NCBI RefSeq assembly: GCF_018531495.1
Contig: NZ_JAHDTI010000004.1
Location: 434,001 to 498,000 of the forward strand
Direction of reading: 5' to 3'
Origin: Nonomuraea sediminis
GTDB lineage: Bacteria > Actinomycetota > Actinomycetes > Streptosporangiales > Streptosporangiaceae
DNA length: 64,000 nucleotides
Below the pieces are notes generated by a model that saw nothing but the letters and a program-made list of their open reading frames with translations, had not been told where the DNA came from and did no database searches. Position 1 is the first letter of the stretch. Each line of letters starts with the position of its first letter. Made by a program: the position numbers and the translations under genes. Shown one piece after another: positions 34,164-45,264 of this stretch.

Positions 34164-35947
<1,784 letters not shown>

Positions 35948-35951
<4 letters not shown>

Positions 35952-36919
35952 CGGTCGTCGGTCGCCGGCGCGGTCCACAGGTAGGTGACCGTGACCCAGT
36001 CGTTGCCGGTCATGCCGAGGTCGCGCAGGAACACGCGGTCGGCCAGGTCGATGCCGGCCGGGTTCAGCACCTTGCGCGAGCGCTCGTCCTTGCCCTTGTT
36101 GTAGCCGTCGGCGTAGGCGGCCTGCGCCTGGGGCGTGCCCTGCGGCAGGTCCTGCCACATCTCGCGGGTGGCGGGCGGGTTCCAGTAGTCGTCGCGGATG
36201 TTCCACGGGCCGACGTCCCACACCGGGGCCCTTGCGCAGCGATTTGTCCGCGAATAGCAGATTTCGACGACGTAGTCGTTTGTTTTGTCGTCGGAATTCA
36301 GCCCTCGGCGGGAAGGCAGCGACGCGAACCTGTCCCTGCGGCGGATCACGTGGCCGTTGGCCGTGTGCTCGCCCACGAGCCCGATGCGGGTGGCGTAAAC
36401 GCGGGCGCTGAACGGTTCGGGGTTCGCCTGCCGTTCCGGGCGCGGATCGGGGCCTCCCCGCGGGGAAACGTACAGCGAGACGACCGCCGGTTTGCCGGCG
36501 TGATCCTTGGCGGAAAAGGTGATTCTCGCCTGGACCGACCGGATGTATTCCGGAAGCTGGACCACGGCCGAGTCGGAGGTCGCCGCGCGCCATTCCGTCC
36601 AGTGGCCGGATACCGACAGTCCGCGCAGCTCCAGCAGGGCTCCTGTTCCCGTGGGCCTGGTAGCCGACGCCGTGGCGCGGATTCTCATGGCGGGAAACGG
36701 TGTCGGCGTCGGCGGGCTGACGTAGAAGCCCTGTGCGGAGGGCGTCCCGGACAGCGTGAGGCCGCCGGGTGTGTGCTCGACGTTGTACTGGGCGGTTTCG
36801 TGAGATGTCAGGTCTATGGGCAGCCTGTGCTCTGCCGTACCGGCTGTCGCAGGGAAAGCGAGGGCTGCTGCGGTGAATATGTGAATGACTCTCTTTGTCC
36901 CCCCGAAAGAACGCATCAT
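35948..36919 (-). CDS. Secreted protein of unknown function with a DPBB-like C-terminus
   Basis: This is about 323 residues from the ATG at 36919; starts at 36916 and 36937 are also possible and no strong ribosome binding site decides. The signal peptide has a basic start and the run IHIFTAAALAFPATAGTA. The middle is beta-rich. The last 110 residues (VWDVGPWNIRDDYWNPP ... GIDLADRVFLRDLG ... VTVTYLW) resemble a double-psi beta-barrel as in RlpA/expansin-like proteins; this is inference from pattern only. Codon use in the first two thirds is clearly lower in GC than in neighbours, a possible sign of transfer. Confidence 0.72.
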
Positions 36920-36989
36920 AGGGCGACTCGTACCCACGATCGCCCGTTAATATTAAAGCGGCATTTGCGGATATTTGCCGCATGAAAAA

Positions 36990-37015
36990 GCGCCTGGACG
37001 TGGAAGTCCAGGCGC
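36990..37015 (-). terminator. Intrinsic terminator for the secreted-protein gene at 37095
   Basis: GCGCCTGGAC (36990-36999) and GTCCAGGCGC (37006-37015) form a perfect ten-base stem with a six-base loop. On the minus strand the stem is followed by five T residues, a classic rho-independent terminator. It lies about 80 bases after the stop of the minus-strand gene upstream. Confidence 0.85.
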
Positions 37016-37094
37016 ATGTCTCATGGGCGGACGCGCGCGGCGCCCGACGGGCGGCACCAGCGCATCGGGAGTCTGCGTTCGCGTCCGACCGGGG

Positions 37095-37949
37095 TCAGCG
37101 GGTGCCGGTCAGGCTGGTCAGCGCGGCGGTGGGGTCGGCTGCCTTGCCGAGGGCACCCCGCAACGCGGGGGTGCCCTCGACGAGCGGGGCGATCTCGTCG
37201 AAGGCGCGCATCGACCGACGGCTCTCGGGCGTGCCCAGCGCGGGGGCGAGCTCGGTCGACAGGACCTCCGGCATCGCCGATCTGGTGGCCTCCAGCGATC
37301 CGCCCAGGGTGTTCTCGGCCGACACGGCGCGGGCAGCGTTCGCCAGCGTATGGGTCACGCCGCCCAGCTGGCCGGTGGTGGTCGCCAGGCGGTCGTAGGC
37401 CTGGCCCGCGGTGTTCGCGGTCACGCCCTGGAGCTGGGGAGCGTGCGCGGCCCTGCCGGCGCGGCCGGAGACCGCGCTGAACATGCCGGGCACGGGCTCC
37501 TCGTCCTCCCGCACCCCCACGACCTGGCGGCCGTCGAGCAGGGAGAAGGTGAACGGAGCGGTGGTGGCCTGCGTGATCGGCGTGCCGGGCAGCGTCTGCA
37601 CGCCCGCCATGCCGGCGACGTCGGAAACCGGCAGGCCGTTGCGCAGGTCGTTCTGCGGCAGGATCTGCGCGGTCCCGTCCAGCGACTGGGCGGCCTTGTC
37701 GAAGGTGCGCAGGGTCCCGTCCAGCGGGTCCTTGCCCTCGGTCATCTGGTTGAAGGGCGTGGCCACCGACATCAGCGGGCTCTGGCCCTGGCTGAGGAGC
37801 GCGCCACCGGTGTCTGAGGTGCCGAGCAACTGGCTGAGCGGGTCCGTCGCGTTCGCGGGGCCAGGCTTCGCCAGCACGGGACCGGCCAGCGCGGCGGCCA
37901 GGCCCAGTGATACGACAGCGATGGCGGACGACTTGATGAGACGATTCAT
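37095..37949 (-). CDS. Secreted protein of unknown function
   Basis: This is 284 residues. A signal peptide (MNRLIKSSAIAVVSLGLAAA) ends near VLAKPG, and GGAAAGG precedes the ATG at 37949. The mature protein is rich in Gly, Ala, Thr and Leu, has no cysteine and no obvious membrane helix. Several LLGTSDTGGALLSQG-like stretches suggest loosely repeated helices. It resembles abundant secreted proteins that Streptosporangiaceae encode in several copies, but I cannot name the family. It has a strong terminator and a long upstream region of its own, so it is probably a single-gene, well-expressed unit. Confidence 0.75.
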   Translation of the reverse strand: MNRLIKSSAIAVVSLGLAAALAGPVLAKPGPANATDPLSQLLGTSDTGGALLSQGQSPLMSVATPFNQMTEGKDPLDGTLRTFDKAAQSLDGTAQILPQNDLRNGLPVSDVAGMAGVQTLPGTPITQATTAPFTFSLLDGRQVVGVREDEEPVPGMFSAVSGRAGRAAHAPQLQGVTANTAGQAYDRLATTTGQLGGVTHTLANAARAVSAENTLGGSLEATRSAMPEVLSTELAPALGTPESRRSMRAFDEIAPLVEGTPALRGALGKAADPTAALTSLTGTR

Positions 37950-38660
37950 GATTGCCTTTCCGGCGGATCGATCGCAGCCGTCGAATTGAGCGTCGCGCTG
38001 CGAAACGAAAACTTCCGAAAGCCGCGACGCACGCGCTGTGGGCACCACACCTGGCACGGGTCACGACCGAGCTACTGAGGCTTTTGTATCACCGGACGAG
38101 AGCCCTGAACGCTGCCCGTAAAACTCCAAGGGCGCTGGTTTTGAAAATGATTACGATTCGGCACTTCAACAATGCGGCTCGAATCGAAAGAAGGACTAAG
38201 GTGGAAATTTCCCGGGTGACGGCGGTCATTCCGGCGTACACCGTGGATCCGGTCATCGACCGATAATCCCGTGGGCCCGACGGGGCGAGCACCCGCCGCT
38301 TTCCGGATGAACCACCCATCGCCCTACATCGAGCCTGTCGAGCGACTTGTCTGGACTTCTCGCTCAGGTGGCGTATGCACTCTTTTTCGGGCCGACAAAG
38401 CGCAGAAACCAACGCAAGGTGCCAGCGAGACCGCGACGGCCATCAATTGCGCGTGGATCAACGGCGAAAAATTTGCCTGCATCTGAACGTGACTCGGCGC
38501 CCGCGTGCGCGTTCGTGGGCATTCGACTGCGTAACATCGAGGCGATCTTGGTGTGCTCGGGAATGGAAATCGGCTGACCCCTGAAAAGCATCCGCTCCCC
38601 GAGTAATCGCCGACTACCCGAGACCCGCCTCATCAGGCTGTCAAAACGACTGGAGGCAAG
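37950..38660. other. 711-base AT-richer gap before the polysaccharide operon
   Basis: No full gene is visible on either strand. Near the left end an inverted repeat GCGTCGCG (37990-37997) and CGCGACGC (38023-38030) lies in the leader or promoter of the secreted-protein gene. In the middle sits a 21-codon reading frame (described separately). The rest has mixed codon bias in all frames and is clearly richer in AT than flanking genes. It must hold the promoter of the polysaccharide operon, but I could not identify a convincing -35/-10 pair. Confidence 0.6.
38201..38266 (+). pseudogene. Possible glycosyltransferase family 2 remnant or leader peptide
   Basis: A GTG preceded by AAGGA six bases upstream opens a 21-residue frame that begins MEISRVTAVIPAYTVD and then stops. 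VTAVIPAY is the usual first beta strand of GT2 glycosyltransferases, but nothing downstream continues the fold in any frame. It is either the 5' stub of a lost glycosyltransferase at the edge of the polysaccharide cluster or a small translated leader. The good ribosome binding site argues that it was or is translated. Confidence 0.35.
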
Positions 38661-39992
38661 ATGGCCGCATCGGTTGGCACGAGTGATCCGACCGTTGGTG
38701 CGCTGGACGGCGAGGCTCAGGTCGCTGCCGCCCGTCCGGTCAGTGGCCCCCATCGGCTCGTGCCCACCGTCCTGCGCCTGCTGGGAGTGTCCGCCTGCAT
38801 GGTCGCGGCGATGACGATCTGGGGTTCGCCCGACGTCGACGTCGTCGTCGCCACGCTGGCCGCCCTGGTCGCGTACGGCTTCTCGGGCGCCGGGCGGCCC
38901 GGGCTGACGATCTGGGCCGCCGCGTCCAGGCACCTGTGCGTCGGTCTGATCAGCCTGGCGGCCGAGGCCACCGTGATGGGGCGGCCGGTCGACGGTGACA
39001 CGTGGCTGGCCGCGGGCGCCACCTACGCGCTGCTGGCCTGCCTGGCCATGGGCCTGCTCCGCGCCGCCACCGGGCGGGGCAGGCGCAGGGCCGTCATCGC
39101 CGGCTCGAGCGAGCACGGACGGCGGCTGGCGCGAGAGCTGTTCGACCACCCCCAATACCGCATCGTGCCCGTCGGGTTCGCCGGCGACTCGGCCGGGGCG
39201 TGCGCGCGGGCGATCCGGCGCTCGCACGCCGACCTGGTCATCCTGGCCGGCCGGCTGCCCGCCTCCCGCTCGTGGCTGGAGCAGGTCGCCGGCACCGGGT
39301 GCCGGATCCTGTACGCGCCCGTCCCCGGGGACCCCATCCTGGACTTCGTCCCCGTCGAGCGGCACATCAGGGGGTTCCCGCTGCTCGCCCTCACGCCGCC
39401 CGCGCAGCGCCGGCCGTACTGGGGGATCAAGAGGGTGCTCGACGTGGCGGTCGCGCTGTCGGCGCTGGTGCTCGCCGCGCCTGTGCTGGCGCTGTGCCTG
39501 CTGGGCGCGCGCCTGGAGGGCGGTCCCGGCGTGCTCTTCCGCCAGCGCCGCATCGGCCAGGACGGCAGGAGCTTCGAGCTGCTCAAGATCCGCACGCTGA
39601 CCGCGACCACCGCGCACGACGCCGCGACGCAGTGGAAGGTCGGGCGAGGCCGCTTCACCGGGCCGGTGGGGGAGTTCCTCCGCAAGACGTCGCTGGACGA
39701 GCTGCCGCAACTGTGGAACGTCCTCAAGGGCGACATGAGCATCGTGGGGCCGCGTCCGGAACGACCCTTCTTCGTGCACCAGTTCTCGCAGAAGGTCGCG
39801 CACTACGACCGCAGGCACCGGCTGCCGGTCGGGATCACCGGCTGGGCGCAGGTCCACGGCCTGCGCGGCGACACCTCCATCGAGGACCGGGCGCGCTTCG
39901 ACAACCACTACATCGAGACGTGGTCCATCGGCCTCGACCTCAAGATCATCATCAGGACGATCGTCTGCGTGCTGCGGCTCGGGGGCGCGTAG
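38661..39992 (+). CDS. Polyprenyl-phosphate sugar-1-phosphate transferase (polysaccharide initiation)
   Basis: This is 443 residues of the WbaP/ExoY-like group. Four N-terminal helices and a Rossmann-like central region (VIAGSSEHGRRLARELF) precede the catalytic bacterial sugar transferase domain, which starts with KRVLDVAVALSALV. It contains SLDELPQLWNVLKGDMSIVG and the conserved GITGWAQVHGLRG. It puts the first sugar phosphate on undecaprenyl phosphate at the inner membrane face. GGAGG lies before the ATG. First gene of the operon; the next start overlaps its stop. Confidence 0.93.
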   Translation: MAASVGTSDPTVGALDGEAQVAAARPVSGPHRLVPTVLRLLGVSACMVAAMTIWGSPDVDVVVATLAALVAYGFSGAGRPGLTIWAAASRHLCVGLISLAAEATVMGRPVDGDTWLAAGATYALLACLAMGLLRAATGRGRRRAVIAGSSEHGRRLARELFDHPQYRIVPVGFAGDSAGACARAIRRSHADLVILAGRLPASRSWLEQVAGTGCRILYAPVPGDPILDFVPVERHIRGFPLLALTPPAQRRPYWGIKRVLDVAVALSALVLAAPVLALCLLGARLEGGPGVLFRQRRIGQDGRSFELLKIRTLTATTAHDAATQWKVGRGRFTGPVGEFLRKTSLDELPQLWNVLKGDMSIVGPRPERPFFVHQFSQKVAHYDRRHRLPVGITGWAQVHGLRGDTSIEDRARFDNHYIETWSIGLDLKIIIRTIVCVLRLGGA

Positions 39993-41317
39993 TGGGGCCC
40001 GTCACCATCCCCGCCTCCCGCCTGCCGTCCGACACCCTGGTGCCGGCGGCCCGCCCGCCCCGGGCGCGGCTGCTGCGTCCCAGCCTGCTGGCGGCGCTCA
40101 CCGCCGTGGTCAGCTGCGTCCCGCAGCAGCGCGCGGACGCCGGCGCGGCCTTCCAGGTCAGCTACGCCGACCTGGCGGGCGTGGCCCTGGTGACCGCCGC
40201 CTGCCTCGGCGCCGTCCTGCACCGCCGGCGGATCTCACCGCGCGTCCTGGTGCTCCTCCCGCCGGCGCTCGCGGTGTGCGCCGCGACGCTCGCCTCCACC
40301 GACATCGTCGCGGGCCTGCCGGGCCTGGTGCGGTTCCTCGAGATCTTCTTCCTGGTCCCGCTCGCCGTGGTGCTGGCGGTCCGCGACGAGTTCGACCGCA
40401 GGCTGGTGCTCGGTTCCCTGGTCACGGCGGCGCTCGTGCAGGCGGTCGTCGGATGGTGGCAGACGCTGTCCGGCAGCGGGGCCTCCTACGCGGGCGAGCG
40501 CATCCGCGCCGTCGGCACGTTCGGCGCGCTCGACGTCATGGGCATGGCCACCGTCGTCAGCTACGGGACGATCATCGCGGGGGCGGTGGCGCTGACCACG
40601 CGCGGCAGGAGCCGCGCCGCCGCCGTCGCGGTGCTGGCCGTCCTGCTGCCCGCGCTGGTGTTCTCGCTGAGCCGCGGCACCTGGCTGGCGTGCGCGGTGG
40701 CCGTGGCGCTGATGGTGGCACTCGCCGGCAGGCGGGCCCTGCTGCGCGCGGCCGTCGTCGGCACCTGCGCCGTCGTGCTGCTCGCGGGCACCGTGCCGGG
40801 CTCCGACACCCTCACCGACCGCCTGTCGTCCATCACCGACGCCGCCACCCAGCCCGACCAGTCCGTCACCGACCGGTACGGCCTGTGGCAGGCGGCCACC
40901 GGCATGTGGAGCGACCACCCGCTGCTCGGCGTGGGCCCGCGGGGATTCGTGATCCACCGCGACGGCTACGCGCCGCTGCAGGTGTCGGCCAGCAGCGACA
41001 CTGAAGACCCGGTCAACGGCTTCCAGCGTGAGGAACTGCGCTCCCCGCACAACATGTACCTGCTCGTGCTGAGCGAGCAGGGCCTGCTCGGCATCACCGC
41101 CTTCTGCCTGCTGTGCGGGGCGCTCATCGTGTGGTCGATCCGCGCGCTGCGCACCGGCCGCACCCCGGCCGGCCTGGTCGCGGCCGGCTTCCTGGGCTGG
41201 CAGCTGACCGACTTCCTCTACTCCGACATCGGCGGGACCCCCACCGTGGTCATGTCGGTCATGCTGGGCGCGGTCCTGTCCTGGGCGATCTCCGGGGGCA
41301 GGGACCTGATCCGATGA
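39992..41317 (+). CDS. O-antigen ligase/polymerase (Wzy/WaaL-like) membrane protein
   Basis: This is 441 residues with about ten hydrophobic helices. The large external loop before the last helices carries HPLLGVGPRGFVIH and SPHNMYLLVLSEQGLLG, the hallmark H and N residues of the Wzy_C/O-antigen ligase domain. It likely polymerises or ligates lipid-linked repeat units on the outer face. The GTG start overlaps the TAG of the transferase gene (TAGTG), and its own stop overlaps the flippase start. Ligase and polymerase cannot be told apart by sequence alone. Confidence 0.88.
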   Translation: MGPVTIPASRLPSDTLVPAARPPRARLLRPSLLAALTAVVSCVPQQRADAGAAFQVSYADLAGVALVTAACLGAVLHRRRISPRVLVLLPPALAVCAATLASTDIVAGLPGLVRFLEIFFLVPLAVVLAVRDEFDRRLVLGSLVTAALVQAVVGWWQTLSGSGASYAGERIRAVGTFGALDVMGMATVVSYGTIIAGAVALTTRGRSRAAAVAVLAVLLPALVFSLSRGTWLACAVAVALMVALAGRRALLRAAVVGTCAVVLLAGTVPGSDTLTDRLSSITDAATQPDQSVTDRYGLWQAATGMWSDHPLLGVGPRGFVIHRDGYAPLQVSASSDTEDPVNGFQREELRSPHNMYLLVLSEQGLLGITAFCLLCGALIVWSIRALRTGRTPAGLVAAGFLGWQLTDFLYSDIGGTPTVVMSVMLGAVLSWAISGGRDLIR

Positions 41318-42840
41318 GCGCAGCACCTGTCGCGGCGGGCACCCGACGCCTCATGTGGGCCGCGAGCCTGACGATGATCCTGACGGCGCTCGGATCCATG
41401 TTCGGCTTCGGCAGGGACCTCCTGGTCGCGGGCATGTTCGGGGCCAGCGCGAGCACCGACGCGTTCATGGTGGCCTGGACCGTCCCCGAGACGGCGGCGC
41501 CGCTGCTCATCGAGGGCGCGCTGTCGTACCTGCTGATCCCCGCCTTCAGCCGCCGGCTCGAGGAGGGCAGGCCGATCCGCGAGGTCGTCTGGGGCGCGCT
41601 GCCCCGGTCGCTGACGGCGTTCCTGCTGCTGACCGTGGTCACCGCGCTCGGGGCGCCGCTGATCGTCGAGCTGATGGCGCCGGGGATGGCCGACCACGCG
41701 CTGGCCACCCGGTGCACCCAGATCACCTCGATCACCGTGGCCGCCTTCGGGCTGGCCGGCTACCTGGGCGCGGCGCTGCGCACCCGGCAGGTGTTCGGCC
41801 CGCCCGCGGCCATCTACCTGGCCTACAACGCCACCATCATCACGTTCATCGCGCTGGGCCGCGACAGCCTCGGGATCACCGCGGTCGCCTGGGGCGTGGC
41901 GGCGGGCGGCATCCTCATGGTGCTGGTCCAGGCGCCGGCCGTGCTGCGGTACATCGGCGCGCCCATGCGCCCGGCGACCACCACGGCCATCTCGCTCGGC
42001 GCATTCGTCCCCATCGCCTCGTTCACGCTCCTGCGCCAGGCGCAGATCTTCATCGAGCGGTTCGTCGGATCCTCGCTCCCCGCGGGGGCGATCTCCTATC
42101 TCAACTACGCCCAGAAGATCGCTCAGGTGCCGATGGTGGTCTCGCTCATCATCGCCACCGTGTCGTTCCCCGCGCTGGCCCGCAGCATCGCCGCGCGGGA
42201 CCACCAGGCGGCCCAGCGGCACGTGGTCGCCGACATCGTCGTGGCGGGCAGCCTGGTGCTGGTCTCGACGGTCTTCCTCGTCGTCTTCGCCCCCGAGGTG
42301 GTGCGCCTGCTGCTCGAGCACGGCGCGTTCACCGCCACCGACACCGAGGCCACCGCCTGGACGATGCGGCTGTACGCGCCGGGGCTGCTCGGCCAGGTCG
42401 TCGTCGGCGCGCTGTGCCGGGTGTACTTCTGCGGCGACCGGCCCTCCTGGTACCCGGCGCTGGCCATGGGCGCCTGCCTGGTCGTGACGGGCGCGCTCGC
42501 GCCGGTGCTGGCCGAGCCGCTCGGGACCGGGGGCATCGCGCTGGCCAACGCGGCCGGCATCAGCCTGGGCGCGGTGCTCCTGCTGGTCCGGCTCGGGCCG
42601 CCGCTGCTCGTGCTCCCCAGGTGGCCGGTGACGCTGACACTCGGGAGGCTGACGCTGGCCGCCGGAGCCGCGGCCGTGATCGCGGCGCTGGCGCAGCCCT
42701 GGCTCGCCCGCCTTCCCCTGGTGCTCACCGTGAGCTGCGGGGGCCTCACCGTGATCGCGGCGTTCGCCGTCGCGATCGTCATCACCGGCGGACGGCGCGA
42801 TCTCTCGGTCGCGCTCCGGAAGAAGGGCGGGATCCGATGA
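41314..42840 (+). CDS. MurJ/Wzx-like lipid-linked oligosaccharide flippase
   Basis: This is 508 residues with twelve to fourteen helices of the MVF branch of the MOP superfamily. FGFGRDLLVAGMFGASASTDAF and the LIPAFSRRLEEG stretch are MurJ signatures. In this operon it fills the place of Wzx and should flip the lipid-linked repeat unit across the membrane; a housekeeping MurJ is expected elsewhere in the genome. It is coupled by ATGA overlaps on both sides. Confidence 0.9.
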   Translation: MSAAPVAAGTRRLMWAASLTMILTALGSMFGFGRDLLVAGMFGASASTDAFMVAWTVPETAAPLLIEGALSYLLIPAFSRRLEEGRPIREVVWGALPRSLTAFLLLTVVTALGAPLIVELMAPGMADHALATRCTQITSITVAAFGLAGYLGAALRTRQVFGPPAAIYLAYNATIITFIALGRDSLGITAVAWGVAAGGILMVLVQAPAVLRYIGAPMRPATTTAISLGAFVPIASFTLLRQAQIFIERFVGSSLPAGAISYLNYAQKIAQVPMVVSLIIATVSFPALARSIAARDHQAAQRHVVADIVVAGSLVLVSTVFLVVFAPEVVRLLLEHGAFTATDTEATAWTMRLYAPGLLGQVVVGALCRVYFCGDRPSWYPALAMGACLVVTGALAPVLAEPLGTGGIALANAAGISLGAVLLLVRLGPPLLVLPRWPVTLTLGRLTLAAGAAAVIAALAQPWLARLPLVLTVSCGGLTVIAAFAVAIVITGGRRDLSVALRKKGGIR

Positions 42841-43535
42841 CCGCGTGGGTGCTGATGTACCACTCCGTCGGCGACGTGTCCGACGATCCTTACCGGATCA
42901 CCGTGTCTCCGCGGCGCTTCACCGTACAGCTGGCCTGGCTGGCGCGGCGGGGGCTGCGCGGGGTCTCCGTGCGCGAGCTGCGGGCGGCGCGGGCGGCGGG
43001 AAGGGCGCGCGGGCTGGTCGGGCTGACCTTCGACGACGGCTACGCGGACTTCGTGACGCAGGCGCTGCCGGTGCTGATGCGCCACGGGTTCACCGCGACC
43101 GTGTTCGTCGTGGCGGACCGCGTCGGGATGTCCAACGCCTGGGATCCCGAGGGGCCGCGCAAGGCGCTGATGACCGCCGCGGAGCTGCGGTGGGTCGTCG
43201 GCCAGGGCATGGAGGTCGGCTCGCACACCATGACCCACCTGTCGCTCACGGGCGCGCCGTCCGACCAGGTCGACGTCGAGCTCAAGGCCAGCAGGGTCGC
43301 CCTGGAGGAACTGCTCGACCGGGAGGTGACCGGGTTCGCCTACCCCTACGGGCACGTCGACGAGCAGGCGATGGAGCTGGTCAGGCGCGCCGGGTACGGC
43401 TACGCGTGCGCCATCGCCCCGCCGCGCGCCGACGCCTACGCCATGCCCCGCACCTACATCGGCCGGCAGGACGGCCGGCTGCGGCTGCGCGCCAAGCACG
43501 CCCGCCACCTGTGGGCCTGGGGGCGCGGCAGATGA
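42837..43535 (+). CDS. Polysaccharide deacetylase (NodB homology domain)
   Basis: This is 232 residues. NodB motifs are present: TFDDGYADF with the catalytic base and metal aspartates, SHTMTH with the two metal histidines, and AYPYGHVD. There is no signal peptide, so it probably acts on the cytoplasmic side on a lipid-linked sugar, or leaves by another route. It would remove acetyl groups from an amino sugar in the repeat unit. It is coupled by overlap to flippase and glycosyltransferase genes. Confidence 0.9.
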   Translation: MTAWVLMYHSVGDVSDDPYRITVSPRRFTVQLAWLARRGLRGVSVRELRAARAAGRARGLVGLTFDDGYADFVTQALPVLMRHGFTATVFVVADRVGMSNAWDPEGPRKALMTAAELRWVVGQGMEVGSHTMTHLSLTGAPSDQVDVELKASRVALEELLDREVTGFAYPYGHVDEQAMELVRRAGYGYACAIAPPRADAYAMPRTYIGRQDGRLRLRAKHARHLWAWGRGR

Positions 43536-44644
43536 AGGTCCTGCACGTGATCACCGGGCTGGCCTCCGGAGGAGCGGAACGGCAGCTGCGCGACCTGGTG
43601 GCCCTTCGCGGCCTGCCCACCGAGGTCGCGGTGCTCACCAACCCCGGGGTGGTGGCGCGGGAGATCAGGGCCGCCGGGACACGGGTCCACGAGCTGGGCA
43701 TGCGCGGCAACCGCGACGTGCGCGCGGTCGGGTCGCTGGCCCGCCTGGTGCGCGCGGGCGGCTACGACGTGGTCCACACGCACCTGTTCAGAGCCGGCCT
43801 GTACGGTCGCCTGGCCGCCCGCCTGGCAGGCGTGCCCGCGATCGTGGCCACCGAGCACTCCATCGGCGAGCACCACATCGAGGGACGCGCCATCACCAAG
43901 CCGATCAGGCTGCTGGCTCGCGGCGGCGAACGGCTCGGACACGTCACCGTCGCGGTGTCGTCCGCCGCGGCCCGCCGGCTGCGGTCGTGGGGCGTGCCCG
44001 CCTCCCGCATCGAGATCATCCCGAACGGCCTGGACCACGCGGCCTTCGCCTTCGACCCGGTGGCCAGGAAGGAGACGCGGGCGGAGCTCGGCATCCCGCA
44101 GGACGCGGTCGTGGTCGGGGGTGTGGGCAGGCTGGCGCGGGGCAAGCGGTTCGACGTCCTGGTCGAAGCCGTGGCAGGGCTCCCCGAGGTGGTCCTGCTG
44201 CTGGCCGGCGACGGCCCGGCCCGCGCCGACCTGGCCGCGCTCGCCCGCGAGGCGGGGGCCGGGCGGCGGGTGGTGTTCGCAGGAGAGTCGAGCAGGATCC
44301 CCGCGCTGCTGTCGGCCATGGACGTGTTCGCCGCTCCGTCCCAGGAGGAGACGTTCGGGCTCGCTGTGCTCGAGGCGCTGGCCGCCGGGCTGCCCGCCGT
44401 CTACGCCGCCTGCCCGGCGCTGGACGAGCTGCCCGCCGGGTTCGACACCCCGGCCGCGCGGCGGACGCCGTCGACGCCGCACGACTTCCGCAAGGCCGTT
44501 CAAGCGTTGATCAAAACCGCGCCAACGAGGTTCCCGGTTCCGGCAGCTGTTCGGCATTACGACATCAAGCACCATGTCGCCCGGATCGAGGCGCTGTACA
44601 CCCGAGTTCACCAGCACACGTCCCGCCCGAAGAGGGAGCAGTGA
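43532..44644 (+). CDS. GT4 family glycosyltransferase
   Basis: This is a 370-residue GT-B fold enzyme. The start VLHVITGLASGGAERQL binds the acceptor, NGLD marks the linker, and the C-terminal sugar-nucleotide motif is PSQEETFGLAVLEAL with the E-x7-E pair. It adds one sugar to the growing lipid-linked unit with retention of configuration. Start and stop both overlap the neighbours. The last 60 residues are unusually rich in Thr, Pro and His, and the codon use there is slightly less GC-biased. Confidence 0.92.
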   Translation: MKVLHVITGLASGGAERQLRDLVALRGLPTEVAVLTNPGVVAREIRAAGTRVHELGMRGNRDVRAVGSLARLVRAGGYDVVHTHLFRAGLYGRLAARLAGVPAIVATEHSIGEHHIEGRAITKPIRLLARGGERLGHVTVAVSSAAARRLRSWGVPASRIEIIPNGLDHAAFAFDPVARKETRAELGIPQDAVVVGGVGRLARGKRFDVLVEAVAGLPEVVLLLAGDGPARADLAALAREAGAGRRVVFAGESSRIPALLSAMDVFAAPSQEETFGLAVLEALAAGLPAVYAACPALDELPAGFDTPAARRTPSTPHDFRKAVQALIKTAPTRFPVPAAVRHYDIKHHVARIEALYTRVHQHTSRPKREQ

Positions 44645-45264
44645 TGAACCACGTCAGGAGAATCGTCGTCCTGATCAGGAGATGGTGGCTTCAGGTAGGC
44701 GCGCTCCTGCTCGGCGCTCTGGCCGGGTTGATCTTCTCGGCGCTGAGGGAGCCCGTCTACACGGCCGAGGCGTACGTGGTCGCCGTCGCCGACGACAAGG
44801 CCAACATCGAGCAGGCCACGAACTTCGCCCAGGCCTACGCCAGGATCGTCACCCAGCCCGCGATCCTCGGCGCGCAGAACTTCGACGTGCTCCAGCGGGC
44901 GATCCGCGTCGCCTCGTCCCCGGACGCCCCGATGATCCTCCTGTCGGCCACGGGCCCGCAGCCCGGCCTCGCCTCCGTCCAGGCCAACGAGGTCGCCCAG
45001 GCGCTCATCTCCTACGCCAACTCGCACGCCGACGACACCGGCGTCCGCCTGGCGAGCCTGTCGGCCGCCTCGCCGCCCACGGAGCCCTCGTCGTCGAGCC
45101 TGGCGCTCAACCTGGCCGTCGGCTGCGCGGCGGGCGCGCTGCTCGGCGGGCTCGGCTACCTCGTCTCGCCCGTCCTGCCCGCCCGCCGTACCCGGTGCCG
45201 TTGCGGGGCCACCGCCCGCGAGTACCCCGACGAGAGCGCGCCCAAGCAGCGAGTCCAGGCATGA
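44644..45264 (+). CDS. Wzz/CapA-like polysaccharide chain-length protein
   Basis: This is 206 residues with a helix near the N-terminus (LQVGALLLGALAGLIFSAL) and another near the C-terminus (SLALNLAVGCAAGALLGGLGYL), bracketing a short external domain. This matches the polysaccharide co-polymerase topology. No Walker motifs or tyrosine tail are present, so it is the membrane half only, unlike Wzc. It would set polymer length. GGGAG precedes the ATG, and the stop overlaps the next start. Confidence 0.85.
   Translation: MNHVRRIVVLIRRWWLQVGALLLGALAGLIFSALREPVYTAEAYVVAVADDKANIEQATNFAQAYARIVTQPAILGAQNFDVLQRAIRVASSPDAPMILLSATGPQPGLASVQANEVAQALISYANSHADDTGVRLASLSAASPPTEPSSSSLALNLAVGCAAGALLGGLGYLVSPVLPARRTRCRCGATAREYPDESAPKQRVQA

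Noticed and set aside
38364..38599. Minus-strand frame ending in a hydrophobic stretch in the 38 kb gap
   Set aside because: The codon bias does not match, there is no ribosome binding site, and the frame mainly continues as a shadow of the sugar transferase gene.
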